This document shows positions 1-8,649 of a DNA stretch of 64,000 nt, piece after piece. A program made the translations under genes and the position numbers. Every line of letters starts with the position of its first letter. Position 1 is the first letter of the stretch. The notes below the pieces were generated by a model that saw nothing but the letters and a program-made list of their open reading frames with translations, was not told the origin of the DNA and made no database searches. This DNA comes from Shewanella sp. MBTL60-007 (GTDB taxonomy: Bacteria > Pseudomonadota > Gammaproteobacteria > Enterobacterales > Shewanellaceae), in NCBI RefSeq assembly GCF_019654915.1, contig NZ_BPET01000023.1, positions 1 to 64,000 on the forward strand, read 5' to 3'.

Positions 1-48
1 TTAATTTTACTGTTTGCTTTTAATTGTTATTAACTTAAAGGCTTTGCT

Positions 49-789
49 TTATATATTTATTAAGATGTTTATTCCGCTGCCAAATAAAACGACCAGAGTG
101 ATCTTTTTAAATAAGTTTGGATTGATGAACTTAGAAATATAATCTCCAAAAAATGCGCCGATAAAGGTTGCAGGAATTAGCATCATGGCTGTTTTAAGTG
201 TTTGTGTTTCAATTCCAACAACGGAAGCTTGTAAGCCCAAAGCCACAATGTAAGACAGGGTAGAGCAAGTGATTACCGTGGCTCGGATTTGGTCTTTCGA
301 CAGTACGCTACGTGTTAGGTATGCTACGACCACTGGGCCTGGCATTGCCATTGCGCTAGCCATGACACCAGACATGGTGCCTACTCCGAAGCAGGAGCCT
401 TTACCCATGCTAGCAGGAGTCGTTTCATGTCCTTTATGAGATTTAATCATCTCTAAGATGGTTTGGACGGTAATCGCCAGAATAAGTAGGGCGACAGAAA
501 CTTTAAGTGCGGTAAGATCGAAGTTACTAAAAATAATGATTCCGATAGGGTAACCAAGGGCGCAACCTAGCATTATTTTTTTAACTAGTTCCATGGGCGC
601 TATCTTGCGAATTTTAACCCAGTGAACAAGCGACATGGCTAAGGTTAATATAATGACAATTTGAACGGCTGAATTAGATTGCAATAAAATAAGTAAGAAG
701 CTGACGCCAATTAATCCAAATCCAAATCCAGTTGCAGCTTGTAATGCTGCTGCGAAAAACACTGTCATTAATAATAATGAGAGTTCCAT
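49..789 (-). CDS. TauE/SafE family sulfite exporter-like permease
   Basis: A 246-residue, strongly hydrophobic protein with about eight predicted membrane segments, the usual size for the TauE/SafE (PF01925) family. The N-terminal Gly-rich hydrophobic repeat (ATGFGFGLIG) and the second-half repeat after residue 130 (GVGTMSGVMASAMAMPGP) match the duplicated TauE/SafE architecture. Family members export small anions such as sulfite or sulfoacetate, or take up organic acids; the substrate here cannot be told. It stands alone on the minus strand and no weak-acid metabolic gene lies beside it. The family assignment is firm, the substrate is not. Confidence 0.85.
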   Translation of the reverse strand: MELSLLLMTVFFAAALQAATGFGFGLIGVSFLLILLQSNSAVQIVIILTLAMSLVHWVKIRKIAPMELVKKIMLGCALGYPIGIIIFSNFDLTALKVSVALLILAITVQTILEMIKSHKGHETTPASMGKGSCFGVGTMSGVMASAMAMPGPVVVAYLTRSVLSKDQIRATVITCSTLSYIVALGLQASVVGIETQTLKTAMMLIPATFIGAFFGDYISKFINPNLFKKITLVVLFGSGINILINI

Positions 790-975
790 GAAATAACCAA
801 AGTAATATATTTAATCTATGAGTGGATTATATGTTTAGTCCCCCTATTTGGGTCAATTGACTAAATAGTCCTCAGCTATAACTAAATGTTATGCTGGAAA
901 CTAGGCGAGGTTAGGTTTATTGAAAAAAGGCGAGCTAGAGCGATATATTTTTTGTTTTTACAAGATGCTTAAATG

Positions 976-1014
976 AAAAAAGCCGCAAAGGTAGGACCCT
1001 TACGGCTTTGTTTA
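976..1014 (-). terminator. Rho-independent terminator of the DUF3157 gene
   Basis: On the minus strand a stem formed by AAAGCCG and CGGCTTT arms, extended with one mismatch by AAGG/CCTT, is followed by a run of T. It lies 16 bases after the stop codon of the gene at 1030-1662. Confidence 0.7.
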
Positions 1015-1029
1015 ACTTATTTTTTGAGG

Positions 1030-1662
1030 TTACATGCGTGAGTCCATCTCACCCATTTTTAAGCTCATTAACTGTTTTGTCCATTGAGCCTTGTCGATGC
1101 CTTCAATCCAGAATATGCGGCTATCGCGGGTTTGGCCTTTACGCAGATAGGTGTCAGGCATTCTGAATATCGCCTGCCAGACTTTCACTTTCTCTTTGGA
1201 CATTAGCGCGCCAGAGTCGGCAAATAAGCTGATCTCTAGCTCGATCATCACATAATGTTCGGGGCTGTTGCTATTTAGTTCGAAGGTCAGTCCCAGACGA
1301 CCATCTTCATCCCACTGACTATTTAGCAGGCTGACTTTTACGCCCCCCTTAGCCGTCGACTTTAGCAGTGCCGATTGGGCGATAGCATTAGCAGTTAGTG
1401 TTTCTGTAGTTGCTTGCTCTGCTGTGGTTACTGCAGTGCTGTCAGTCGCAGTAACTGCGCCGACCGTTGCCGGTAGGGTGACTGGCACTGCTGTGTCGGG
1501 CTTGTTTTGGCTCTCAAGGATCACATACTCCCAGGTGAAGTCATCGTTTAGTTTAACGGTTGCACCATTTTCTAGGGTTACCCGCGCCACCTCTTCGGCG
1601 AGGGCTGGGATAGAAAACATCAGTAACGCGATAGTGGCGTAGGTTCGCAGAGCTTTATACAT
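1030..1662 (-). CDS. DUF3157 family exported protein
   Basis: A 210-residue protein with a cleavable signal peptide (MYKALRTYATIALLMFSIPALA, cleavage near residue 22). The mature N-terminus contains VTLENGATVKLNDDFTWEYV, typical of the DUF3157 family. A low-complexity Thr/Ala-rich linker (about residues 55-95) separates it from a C-terminal domain with beta-rich character (VSLLNSQWDEDGRLGLTFELN). It probably acts in the periplasm or cell envelope; no enzymatic motif is seen. It is monocistronic with its own terminator. Function unknown. Confidence 0.7.
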   Translation of the reverse strand: MYKALRTYATIALLMFSIPALAEEVARVTLENGATVKLNDDFTWEYVILESQNKPDTAVPVTLPATVGAVTATDSTAVTTAEQATTETLTANAIAQSALLKSTAKGGVKVSLLNSQWDEDGRLGLTFELNSNSPEHYVMIELEISLFADSGALMSKEKVKVWQAIFRMPDTYLRKGQTRDSRIFWIEGIDKAQWTKQLMSLKMGEMDSRM

Positions 1663-1800
1663 GGCAATTAACCTATTTAAGTTGATTGCCCTAGCATAGA
1701 CAAAGAATTACTCGATTCATACTCATGCTGATAAATATGTGATCTTTCGGTGCGCTAATTCAATGCCTTATAGAGAAATTCTATGGAGTAAGCGGATAAG

Positions 1801-1890
1801 ATGGAGTAGCCGATACTGGCTACGAAATAGAGCAGACTCGGTGGCTGGTAATAGTGAGTGATAGCCTGCGCCTCCCATAAGGCGCATAGT
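1801..1890 (-). pseudogene. Decayed duplicate of the 3' end of the neighbouring beta-barrel gene
   Basis: Read on the minus strand, this stretch encodes LMGGAGYHS..ATESA, then, after a frameshift, VASIGYSI. The C-terminus of the adjacent protein (1931-2470) reads LMLGAGYNSATESAVISIGYSM. The shared core at DNA level includes GGCGCAGGCTAT. It carries a 3-codon insertion and a frame change, so it is not translated as a barrel strand. It lies directly downstream of the parent gene and is best explained as an old partial tandem duplication. Confidence 0.6.
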
Positions 1891-1930
1891 GGTCAGCTAG
1901 GCTGACTGGAACCTCTTATCAAATAGCAGG

Positions 1931-2470
1931 TTACATCGAGTAGCCAATGCTGATCACGGCAGATTCAGTAGCAGAGTTATAGCCTGCGCCTAGCATAAGG
2001 TGTTTGCCTATAACGTAACGTAGGCCGACTTCGGCTCCCCAGCTAGTATCTTTTTCAGTTTCCCAAACGGGTTCTGCGCCAACAACATAGGGGACGATAT
2101 TGGTGGTTGAGGAGTACTCGGTAGTATAGGCAGCTGCGCCACCATAAAGGCTTAAATCACGAGTAAGACTGTAGCTAATACCAAAGCGCCACAGTGAGTC
2201 TTGGGTATAAGCTTCTCCCGGCGGCTCAACATATACGTCCTCTTTTTTACTCTGGGCATAGCCTATGTAGTAGCCCCAATCGGCGTAGTCGCGGTCATAA
2301 TGACGGGGAGCCAAGGTGATACCGTACATATCTTCTGCGGCTGGTATATAGTCTACAGTTATAGCCATAACTGGGGCTGGCTTAGTGTCGGCTTCTAGAT
2401 TGAAGTCATTTGCTATGACGCTGTGAGGGCTTAGCGCAATTAAGCTGGCTATCAAGTATCGAGTCATCAT
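1931..2470 (-). CDS. Small outer-membrane beta-barrel protein
   Basis: A 179-residue protein with a signal peptide (cleaved near residue 20, ..SPHSVIA-ND). Alternating hydrophobic/aromatic strands follow (DYADWGYYIGYAQSK, LWRFGISYSLTRDLSLYGGAAAY, GAEVGLRYVIGKHLMLGAGYNSAT). The protein ends in a barrel-like C-terminal strand, AVISIGYSM. This resembles OmpA-like or OmpW-like eight-stranded porin-family proteins, but no specific family is recognised. A degraded copy of its C-terminal segment lies just downstream. It is transcribed alone. The outer-membrane location is inferred from strand pattern and signal peptide. Confidence 0.65.
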   Translation of the reverse strand: MMTRYLIASLIALSPHSVIANDFNLEADTKPAPVMAITVDYIPAAEDMYGITLAPRHYDRDYADWGYYIGYAQSKKEDVYVEPPGEAYTQDSLWRFGISYSLTRDLSLYGGAAAYTTEYSSTTNIVPYVVGAEPVWETEKDTSWGAEVGLRYVIGKHLMLGAGYNSATESAVISIGYSM

Positions 2471-2660
2471 CGCCTCAATTTAATGGCTAACAGATGCTAG
2501 AGATTGTTCTAAAACTTTGGTTTACAGTCAACCAACAGTGCTAAAATGACTGATATAATAGCGTTTTGTAGCGTTAATGTTTCTACCTTAGTGTATTTGT
2601 GTTGGGGTGGTTTTAACGTATTGGTTGCTTATTTGAGCGCTTAAGAATTGGAGAATAGCT

Positions 2661-3914
2661 TTGGATCAGGAATTACGGGCTGTGATTGCTCAGTGGTTAA
2701 CTAATATGGGTATAGACACTCAGCCGTCTGATGGTGTTTCGAGTGCAATTATGCTGTTTGCGTGTTTTGTGGTGGCCTTTATTGGTTATTACTTTGTGAA
2801 GCGCGGTGTTGTGACCACAATGAATCTAGTGATCCAGCGTTCCAAAGCCCACTGGGATGACATCTTCATGCGTCATCAAGTATTGGAGAAGATGGCGATA
2901 CTGGTGCCTATTCTGATCTTAAATATTTTGATGCCCCTAGCGTTAACAGATCACAAGCTTCTTAGCAGCCTGACCGACCGTCTCCTCGACGTCACTATTG
3001 TGGTGTTATTTATCCGCGCCATATACAGCGCCCTAGACGCCGCCAATGAGATCGCGGATTACAACTTGGTCAGCCGTAGATTACCTATAAAGAGCTTTGT
3101 ACAGCTGGCGAAGCTGTTCATGTTTTTTGTCGCCATTATCATCTCAATATCGGTTCTAGCCGACCAATCTCCGATCTACTTTCTTAGTGGTTTAGGTGTT
3201 GCGACCGGTTTAGTGATGTTGGTATTTAGAGATACCATCTTAGGCTTTGTGGCTGGGATCCAACTAGCGGCCAATCGCATGGTGAGCCCAGGAGACTGGA
3301 TCGAGATGGATAACTATGGCGCAAATGGTACTGTCGAGGAGGTGTCATTAACTACGGTTAAGGTGCGCAACTTTGACCAAACCTTGACTATGCTGCCTGC
3401 CTATTCCTTAACTTCAGGTTCTTTTAGAAACTGGCGTGGCATGTCAGAATCTGGCGGCCGTAGAATTAAGCGTGCACTACAGATCGATATTCAATCGGTG
3501 CGATTTTTAACTGAAGAAGATATGCATAGTTTAAGCAAGATCAATTGTCTTAAGGACTATTTCTCTGCAAAATCGGCGGAGATCATTACATATAACGCCC
3601 AAGTTGAAGATGCGGAGATGTATGTGAATAGTCGCCACCTAACGAATTTAGGTACTTTTAGGGCCTATGTTCAAGAGTATCTGCAGCGGCATGATAAGAT
3701 CCGCAAAGATATGACCTTGATGGTGCGTCAGCTTGCGCCCACAGAGTTGGGAGTGCCCCTTGAGCTGTATATCTTTACAAACGATACCCGCTGGGAATTC
3801 TACGAGGGGATCCAAGCCGATATCTTCGACCATTTGTTTGCCATATTGCCAGAGTTTGGCCTAAGGGTATTTCAAGGTCCGACAGGAGCGGATGTACGCA
3901 GCTTGAAACACTAG
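2661..3914 (+). CDS. ybdG: Mechanosensitive channel, YbdG/MscM type
   Basis: A 417-residue MscS-family protein with the length and layout of E. coli YbdG (415 aa). There are about five membrane helices up to residue 180, then the pore-lining helix and beta-domain (GLGVATGLVMLVFRDTILG, GIQLAANRMVSPGDWIEM, TTVKVRNFDQTLTMLP). A cytoplasmic domain follows with GGRRIKR, RHLTNLGTFRAYVQEYL, RKDMTLMVRQLAP and QADIFDHLFAI, all hallmarks of YbdG rather than MscS. It would release solutes on mild hypo-osmotic shock at the inner membrane. The start is TTG at 2661, with GGAG eight bases upstream. A strong terminator follows. Confidence 0.92.
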   Translation: MDQELRAVIAQWLTNMGIDTQPSDGVSSAIMLFACFVVAFIGYYFVKRGVVTTMNLVIQRSKAHWDDIFMRHQVLEKMAILVPILILNILMPLALTDHKLLSSLTDRLLDVTIVVLFIRAIYSALDAANEIADYNLVSRRLPIKSFVQLAKLFMFFVAIIISISVLADQSPIYFLSGLGVATGLVMLVFRDTILGFVAGIQLAANRMVSPGDWIEMDNYGANGTVEEVSLTTVKVRNFDQTLTMLPAYSLTSGSFRNWRGMSESGGRRIKRALQIDIQSVRFLTEEDMHSLSKINCLKDYFSAKSAEIITYNAQVEDAEMYVNSRHLTNLGTFRAYVQEYLQRHDKIRKDMTLMVRQLAPTELGVPLELYIFTNDTRWEFYEGIQADIFDHLFAILPEFGLRVFQGPTGADVRSLKH

Positions 3915-3934
3915 TGCGGAGTCAGCTATACAGC

Positions 3935-3963
3935 AAAAAGCCAGCTTTCAAGCTGGCTTTTTG
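3935..3963. terminator. Bidirectional terminator between ybdG and the lysE-like gene
   Basis: A perfect inverted repeat AAAAAGCCAGCT-TTCA-AGCTGGCTTTTT. A-tract and T-tract flank both arms, so it can end both the rightward ybdG and the leftward LysE-family transcript. Confidence 0.9.
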
Positions 3964-4022
3964 ATTTTCTCCCCTAAACCACCAATTTCAGAAGGTGAAT
4001 CTTTACTTTCAAACCTCGCAAA

Positions 4023-4649
4023 CTAGTTTTCGCGGCTGACTAAGATGGCAGCTAGAGCCACAAATACCCCACCACTGGTCCTATCGAACCAATGTAGCTT
4101 ATTGCTGGATTTCAATGTAGGGGCAAGCACATTGGCCATGCTGGCGTAGATCATCACGAAGCTGAAATCTACCACGGCCCAAGTTGCAGCCAAGATGACG
4201 AGCTGTGGCCCTTGAGGCGCAGTGATGTCGATAAATTGTGGAAACAGAGCGGCAAAAAATAGCAGATCCTTGGGATTGCTGATCCCGACGAGAAAAGCTT
4301 GTTTAAATAGCTGCTTTGGCGTGCCTTTACCTTCGGTGGTTTTTAGATCTAGTCCTTTGCCATCGCCTTTAGTGAGGAGTAATTTGATGCCTAGAAATAG
4401 TAGGTATGCCGCACCACACCATTTCAATACCGTAAAGCCATATTCAGTGGCACTTAGCAGTGCCCCTAGGCCTGCTGCAGAGGCCATCATCAGTAGCAGT
4501 GCCGATGTTACGCTACCAAATGCTGTTGCGATGCTACGGCTCTTACCGTAGTGAATGCCGTGGCCCATAGACAATACGGCCATGGTGCCGGGAGAGACCG
4601 CAATCAACAAGATGGCGAATAGGTAGAGTAACCAGGTATCGAAGCTCAT
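4023..4649 (-). CDS. LysE/RhtB family amino-acid exporter
   Basis: A 208-residue inner-membrane protein with six hydrophobic segments. It has the LysE-family N-terminus (LLYLFAILLIAVSPGTMAVLSM) and the loop motif GISNPKDLLFFAALFPQF. Members export amino acids such as homoserine, threonine or leucine; the substrate is not predictable here. I start it at the ATG at 4649 (MSFDTWLLYL) because the family begins just before the first helix; an in-frame ATG at 4682 would add an atypical 11-residue leader. It is convergent with ybdG. Confidence 0.88.
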   Translation of the reverse strand: MSFDTWLLYLFAILLIAVSPGTMAVLSMGHGIHYGKSRSIATAFGSVTSALLLMMASAAGLGALLSATEYGFTVLKWCGAAYLLFLGIKLLLTKGDGKGLDLKTTEGKGTPKQLFKQAFLVGISNPKDLLFFAALFPQFIDITAPQGPQLVILAATWAVVDFSFVMIYASMANVLAPTLKSSNKLHWFDRTSGGVFVALAAILVSREN

Positions 4650-4713
4650 AGATTTTATACAATTTGGGATGTCTGGCTGCACTATAGCCGCCAGACATTA
4701 TTTAGGCAATAAG

Positions 4714-5265
4714 CTAGGGGGTATAGTCAGGAATAGCCTTTGGATGACGGCCTTGAATTGAGCGATAAAAATCAACTATCTCATTCATCTCTTGTCGAAT
4801 GTCGCCAGTGGGGAGTTTTCCTTCGGCGATCACTATGGTTTTTTTCCCGAAATCGAGCCCCACGGTAATGATCGGTACCTGAGCTTTATTGGCAATATGA
4901 TAAAAGCCTGTTTTCCAGCGAGATACTGGACTACGGGTCCCCTCTGGTGCCAAGGCTAGGCAGAAATTGGGGTCGGCTTTAAATAGCTCGGCCACAGCAT
5001 CGACCAGATTATTACTTTTGCGTCTATCGACTGGGGTTCCGCCAATGGCTTTGAAAAACCAGCCCCAAGGGGGAATAAACAGTTGATGTTTACCTAGAAA
5101 GTTCACTTTAGCACCAAGCGCGCCGCGAGCGATAACCCCTATGATGAAGTCCCAGTTACTGGTATGTGGCGCAACAATGGCAATAAATTGTTTATTTTTT
5201 GGCAGCTCGCCGGATATTTTCCAGCCGATGAGTTTTAGCAGCCCTTTCCAAAATAGTTGAAACAT
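4714..5265 (-). CDS. 1-acyl-glycerol-3-phosphate acyltransferase family protein
   Basis: A 183-residue PlsC-like acyltransferase. The catalytic HX4D motif is APHTSNWDF (His33 to Asp38), and the acyl-acceptor region FKAIGGTPVDRR and the block LALAPEGTRSP fit the family. Short versions like this, with one N-terminal hydrophobic segment, are membrane-associated and transfer acyl groups to lysophospholipid-type acceptors. No gene beside it reveals its substrate. It stands 31 bp upstream of the LysE-family gene's alternative start on the same strand, so co-transcription is possible. Confidence 0.85.
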   Translation of the reverse strand: MFQLFWKGLLKLIGWKISGELPKNKQFIAIVAPHTSNWDFIIGVIARGALGAKVNFLGKHQLFIPPWGWFFKAIGGTPVDRRKSNNLVDAVAELFKADPNFCLALAPEGTRSPVSRWKTGFYHIANKAQVPIITVGLDFGKKTIVIAEGKLPTGDIRQEMNEIVDFYRSIQGRHPKAIPDYTP

Positions 5266-5406
5266 ATAACGAAAACCTTCCGGCCTTTTTTATGAGTATT
5301 GATGTTTTCTGCGGCTTTAGCCAATCATTTGCTAGGATTGGTGACAAGACGTCAGTGAGATATTTGAGTTATAGTACACCTAATAAAGCCCGATCGGAGA
5401 GAGGCA

Positions 5407-5829
5407 ATGTTTAAAAAAGGAATCAGTGTCTTATTGTTGTGCATGGCATTTAACGTAAATGCTGTACCAACCGATGATATTGCTAATATTTTGGCTGAAC
5501 AGCAAGCTGCATGGAATCGCGGTGACTTAGATGCTTATATGCAGGGTTATTGGAATGATGACAAGATGCGTTTCGTCTCCAATGGTAAATTTCGCTACGG
5601 TTGGGAGAAGACCTTAGCCGCCTATAAGAAGCATTACCCCGATAAAGCGACCCTAGGCACGCTGACTTTCACCATTAAAGAGATCAAGATGCTCAGCAAC
5701 TATGCAGCGGTTGTTGTCGGTCGTTGGTCACTGGAGCGCACCAAAGATAACCCGAATGGCGTGTTTACGTTATTGGTCGAGAAAATCGATGATCGTTGGG
5801 TGATCACCCACGACCACACCTCTGATTAG
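5407..5829 (+). CDS. Exported NTF2-like (DUF4440/SnoaL-type) protein
   Basis: A 140-residue protein with a signal peptide (MFKKGISVLLLCMAFNVNA, cleaved near residue 19). An NTF2-like fold domain follows: ILAEQQAAWNRGDLDAYMQG, then RYGWEKTLAAYKKHYPD and a final WVITHDHTSD. Family members are small alpha+beta cone proteins that bind ligands or act as isomerase-like enzymes; the role here is unknown. An AGAGAGG ribosome-binding site lies just before the ATG. A 23-codon reading frame with its own strong Shine-Dalgarno follows 17 bp downstream, suggesting a two-gene transcript. Confidence 0.8.
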   Translation: MFKKGISVLLLCMAFNVNAVPTDDIANILAEQQAAWNRGDLDAYMQGYWNDDKMRFVSNGKFRYGWEKTLAAYKKHYPDKATLGTLTFTIKEIKMLSNYAAVVVGRWSLERTKDNPNGVFTLLVEKIDDRWVITHDHTSD

Positions 5830-5846
5830 CCTTTAAGGAGAAAGTT

Positions 5847-5918
5847 ATGGTTTTTCTTATCCCCGCAGTAGTGTTGGCTGCAGGTTCACTTTATCTGATC
5901 AAGCACGCTAAAAAATAA
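5847..5918 (+). CDS. Candidate 23-residue membrane peptide
   Basis: An ATG frame of 23 codons ending in TAA, encoding MVFLIPAVVLAAGSLYLIKH followed by AKK. It has one hydrophobic helix and a basic C-terminal tail, typical of bacterial single-span micropeptides. A strong AAGGAG Shine-Dalgarno lies 6 bases before the start. It follows the NTF2-like gene by 17 bp and probably shares its transcript. Translation is inferred from the ribosome-binding site and composition only. Confidence 0.55.
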   Translation: MVFLIPAVVLAAGSLYLIKHAKK

Positions 5919-5946
5919 GATTAATATGGGCGCTGTGTGAGTCTGT

Positions 5947-6717
5947 TTACTCACTTGCTGCAATCGTAAACTCATCGCGACCTAAGTTGCGCCCCTTACC
6001 GTCATATCTCACCTCAGTGAAGTGTATCTTGCCCTGTTTGTCTTTAAGGATGATGCTGGTTGAACGAGTGCCATATTCTTCATGCCTAATGTAGATTGAA
6101 GATAGATGCCGCTCCCACTCTAAACTCACCCCTGTCTGGGGCAGCTCCTCATCCGGTGCTTGGGTGTTATCTGTCATGATGCCGAGCAGAACATCGATAT
6201 CGGGACTCGTATTGTCGGCAATATGCTGCTCGATCGCTAACGTACCGCGGGCCATTTTGGGCCAAATATCATCGAGTGCACCATTGCTGATGGAGTGAAA
6301 CCCTGGGCTAAGTCGGGTGAGTGTCTGACTACGGCTATTGAAACACTGAAGCAGTTCTTCATCGCCAAAGAGTAAATTAAATGGGTTGTAGAAACGGCTA
6401 TGGAGTTGTAACCAATCATGATCGATTGCATCGTCTTCTAAGGCTTTTAATACTAGCTCACCGCGGCTTCTCATATCATTTTGGTTGAGCTCTGGCGCTC
6501 GGATATTGGTCAAGCCTGCTATCTTGCCTAGTTGATTCACACCTAGCCAGGTACCACCGGCTTCTAGATCTTTTCCGGCTAATAGTGTGTTGGACTTATT
6601 TGAGGTTGGCCAAAAATGAGCGGCTTCAGTGGGGCGATGATGAAACTCATCGCGATTGGCGCAGATGATTAACGGAAATTGTGGGTGAGTCTGCAACGCG
6701 ACAAATAGGATGCACAT
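5947..6717 (-). CDS. NRDE family protein (TANGO2-like)
   Basis: A 256-residue member of the NRDE (PF05742) family, related to eukaryotic TANGO2 and with an Ntn-hydrolase-like fold. The diagnostic CANRDEFHHRPTEAAHFW lies near residue 20, followed by AGKDLEAGGTWLGVNQLGKIAGLTN. The family starts with Met-Cys, so I choose the ATG at 6717 (MCILF) rather than the one two codons upstream. Cys2 would be the candidate nucleophile. The C-terminal block GTRSTSIILKDKQGKIHFTE matches the family. Physiological role unclear. Confidence 0.88.
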   Translation of the reverse strand: MCILFVALQTHPQFPLIICANRDEFHHRPTEAAHFWPTSNKSNTLLAGKDLEAGGTWLGVNQLGKIAGLTNIRAPELNQNDMRSRGELVLKALEDDAIDHDWLQLHSRFYNPFNLLFGDEELLQCFNSRSQTLTRLSPGFHSISNGALDDIWPKMARGTLAIEQHIADNTSPDIDVLLGIMTDNTQAPDEELPQTGVSLEWERHLSSIYIRHEEYGTRSTSIILKDKQGKIHFTEVRYDGKGRNLGRDEFTIAASE

Positions 6718-6803
6718 AAACATAGCTCATATCTAAGTCATGGATACAGGGTAATGCCCATGACTTAGAAAAGCTAGCCAGAGTCGATTAGACGAAGCAG
6801 CCG

Positions 6804-8432
6804 TTAATGGTGGTGCTTATGGTCATGCCCATGCTTATGGCTCTTTTCATGACTGTTTACTGGCTCATTGCTACTATCTGGCCCATGGTTGTGATCGTCA
6901 CCATGGGGGTGTCCGTGGTCATGATTATGAGCTTTGGGGTTAAGCAGCATGAGTCGGCTTAAGAATTTACGAGGGCCAAGGCGAAGTAAGCTGGTAGCGA
7001 ATAAGATAGCCACAATTACTAGGCAGAAGCTGTTGAGTGTGGCGGGTAAATGAACCATGGCTTGCCATTTAGGGTGCAGTAACTCAATTGCTCCAAGTAA
7101 TGCAATTAGCAGGGCAAACAGGCTAGTTCTTTGGCTCCAGTTCATCATTTTTAGCTGGGCCAAGTTAAATATTGGTGCGGCGATTAACGGTAAGATCACC
7201 GCCGTGGTTGTCCAGCCACTGTAAGCTAAAGATAAGGACAATACCGCTGCGCCGAGATTACAAAAGCGCATTGGCAGGAATACCAACAACAGCACGATGA
7301 CTTGTACCAGTGGGCTTGAAAGTGGCACCGCTGGGTGACCAATCAGGTTAGCTAACACTAAACTTAGCAAGATCCATGGTGCACTGCGGTCAACGAGGTG
7401 AGCGAAGCCAAAGCGCCAAGCGGATTTGGGCAGCTCATCATGGGGATCGGTAGGCTCGACATTGCAGCGAGTGAGCTGCCAACCAATAATCGCGACAGAG
7501 ACCGCTTGGATCAGGGCGAACATGGGGCCAAGCAGTAAGCCGGTAATGATGATTGCCTCTGGTCCAAGCAATCGCTGTAACCAAAGTTTACCCAGTTGGT
7601 CGTTGTGGGGCGTGAGTCCATAGTGGAAGCGCAGGCTCGCCACGGCATAGCTCAGTAATAAAACGGGCGCGATAGTCAGCATCCAGTCGAGTAGATGCTC
7701 GGTTGAGTGGCTATGGCTGTGGTGATGGTCGTGGCCACCAGAGTCCATCATTAGCAGTAAAAATAGCAGGGCGATACCGAGTAAACTGCCGATCCCGGCT
7801 TGGTATTCATACTTACCTTGTTTGTCGGCTACTGGTGTGCCATGGGGTTGATGTAACACCACATGTAGAATGGATCCGGTAACAAACGCTTGTAAGTAAA
7901 CTGTATTTTCAAGGCTTAAATGAGACAGCAGCTGCTCTCCGGCAAAGTAACCCACGGAGGTTAATAGCATCATAGCTGCCAGAACTGCCATGGCCCAGCG
8001 TCCACCCACTTGTGGTTTTAGCAGCCACCAGATGGCCACGCCGACGGGCAGTCGATGCAGGATTATCCCCAGTGCGAGTAGAGGCGAGTTGCCGTCTTGT
8101 TGGGCTAATATCATCGCTCCACCATCTGTGATGGTGTGTAGTAGTAATCCGCCAATACCTAAGATTAAGGTGAGGTTGTGAGTGACTTCGGAGTATCGGT
8201 GGAATAACCGCTCACTCAGTGTCGGCCCCCAGATCCCGATAATCACAAATACAATCGCTAGAAATCCACCATGTTCTAATAGCTCTGGCAGAATATGAAC
8301 CAACACTAGGCCGCCCAGAGACACGAATATAAATCCGTCTAGGCCTTTTTGTAACCCGTTGCCTGTCGAAAAGAATCGATAAAACAGTGGGCCTAATAAT
8401 AGTGCTATGCAGCTAGCTAATAGATACAGCAT
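6804..8432 (-). CDS. ZIP-like / permease fusion with histidine-rich tail, putative metal transporter
   Basis: A 542-residue polytopic membrane protein in two halves. The N-terminal half (about 1-235) resembles ZIP metal permeases, with His/Asp and His/Pro motifs in adjacent helices (LLHTITDGGAM, GIILHRLPVG). A His-rich loop (HDHHHSHSHS, about residue 235) leads to a second permease-like half (MLTIAPVLLLSYAV, LGPEAIIITGLLLGPMFAL) resembling the ArsP/PF03773 class. The last 45 residues are extremely His/Asp rich, as in zinc, nickel or cobalt proteins. I infer divalent metal transport at the inner membrane; metal and direction are unknown. Confidence 0.65.
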   Translation of the reverse strand: MLYLLASCIALLLGPLFYRFFSTGNGLQKGLDGFIFVSLGGLVLVHILPELLEHGGFLAIVFVIIGIWGPTLSERLFHRYSEVTHNLTLILGIGGLLLHTITDGGAMILAQQDGNSPLLALGIILHRLPVGVAIWWLLKPQVGGRWAMAVLAAMMLLTSVGYFAGEQLLSHLSLENTVYLQAFVTGSILHVVLHQPHGTPVADKQGKYEYQAGIGSLLGIALLFLLLMMDSGGHDHHHSHSHSTEHLLDWMLTIAPVLLLSYAVASLRFHYGLTPHNDQLGKLWLQRLLGPEAIIITGLLLGPMFALIQAVSVAIIGWQLTRCNVEPTDPHDELPKSAWRFGFAHLVDRSAPWILLSLVLANLIGHPAVPLSSPLVQVIVLLLVFLPMRFCNLGAAVLSLSLAYSGWTTTAVILPLIAAPIFNLAQLKMMNWSQRTSLFALLIALLGAIELLHPKWQAMVHLPATLNSFCLVIVAILFATSLLRLGPRKFLSRLMLLNPKAHNHDHGHPHGDDHNHGPDSSNEPVNSHEKSHKHGHDHKHHH

Positions 8433-8649
8433 GGATTTCCAATTTAAACCACGAGAGCGAAAAAAGCGCCATAGTATACCAGCCTTGTGGGTAATTAGCA
8501 GAGTACTGTGTTGAATTTACATTGATACGCAGTTGCCGTTAAATACACACTTTTTGTGAACAGGTATGGTGTTTGTTGACATTGGTTTGTTAATTTGTCG
8601 GTTAAGGTAATAGAATAGTATTTTTTACGGCAAATAGAAGCATTTATCT

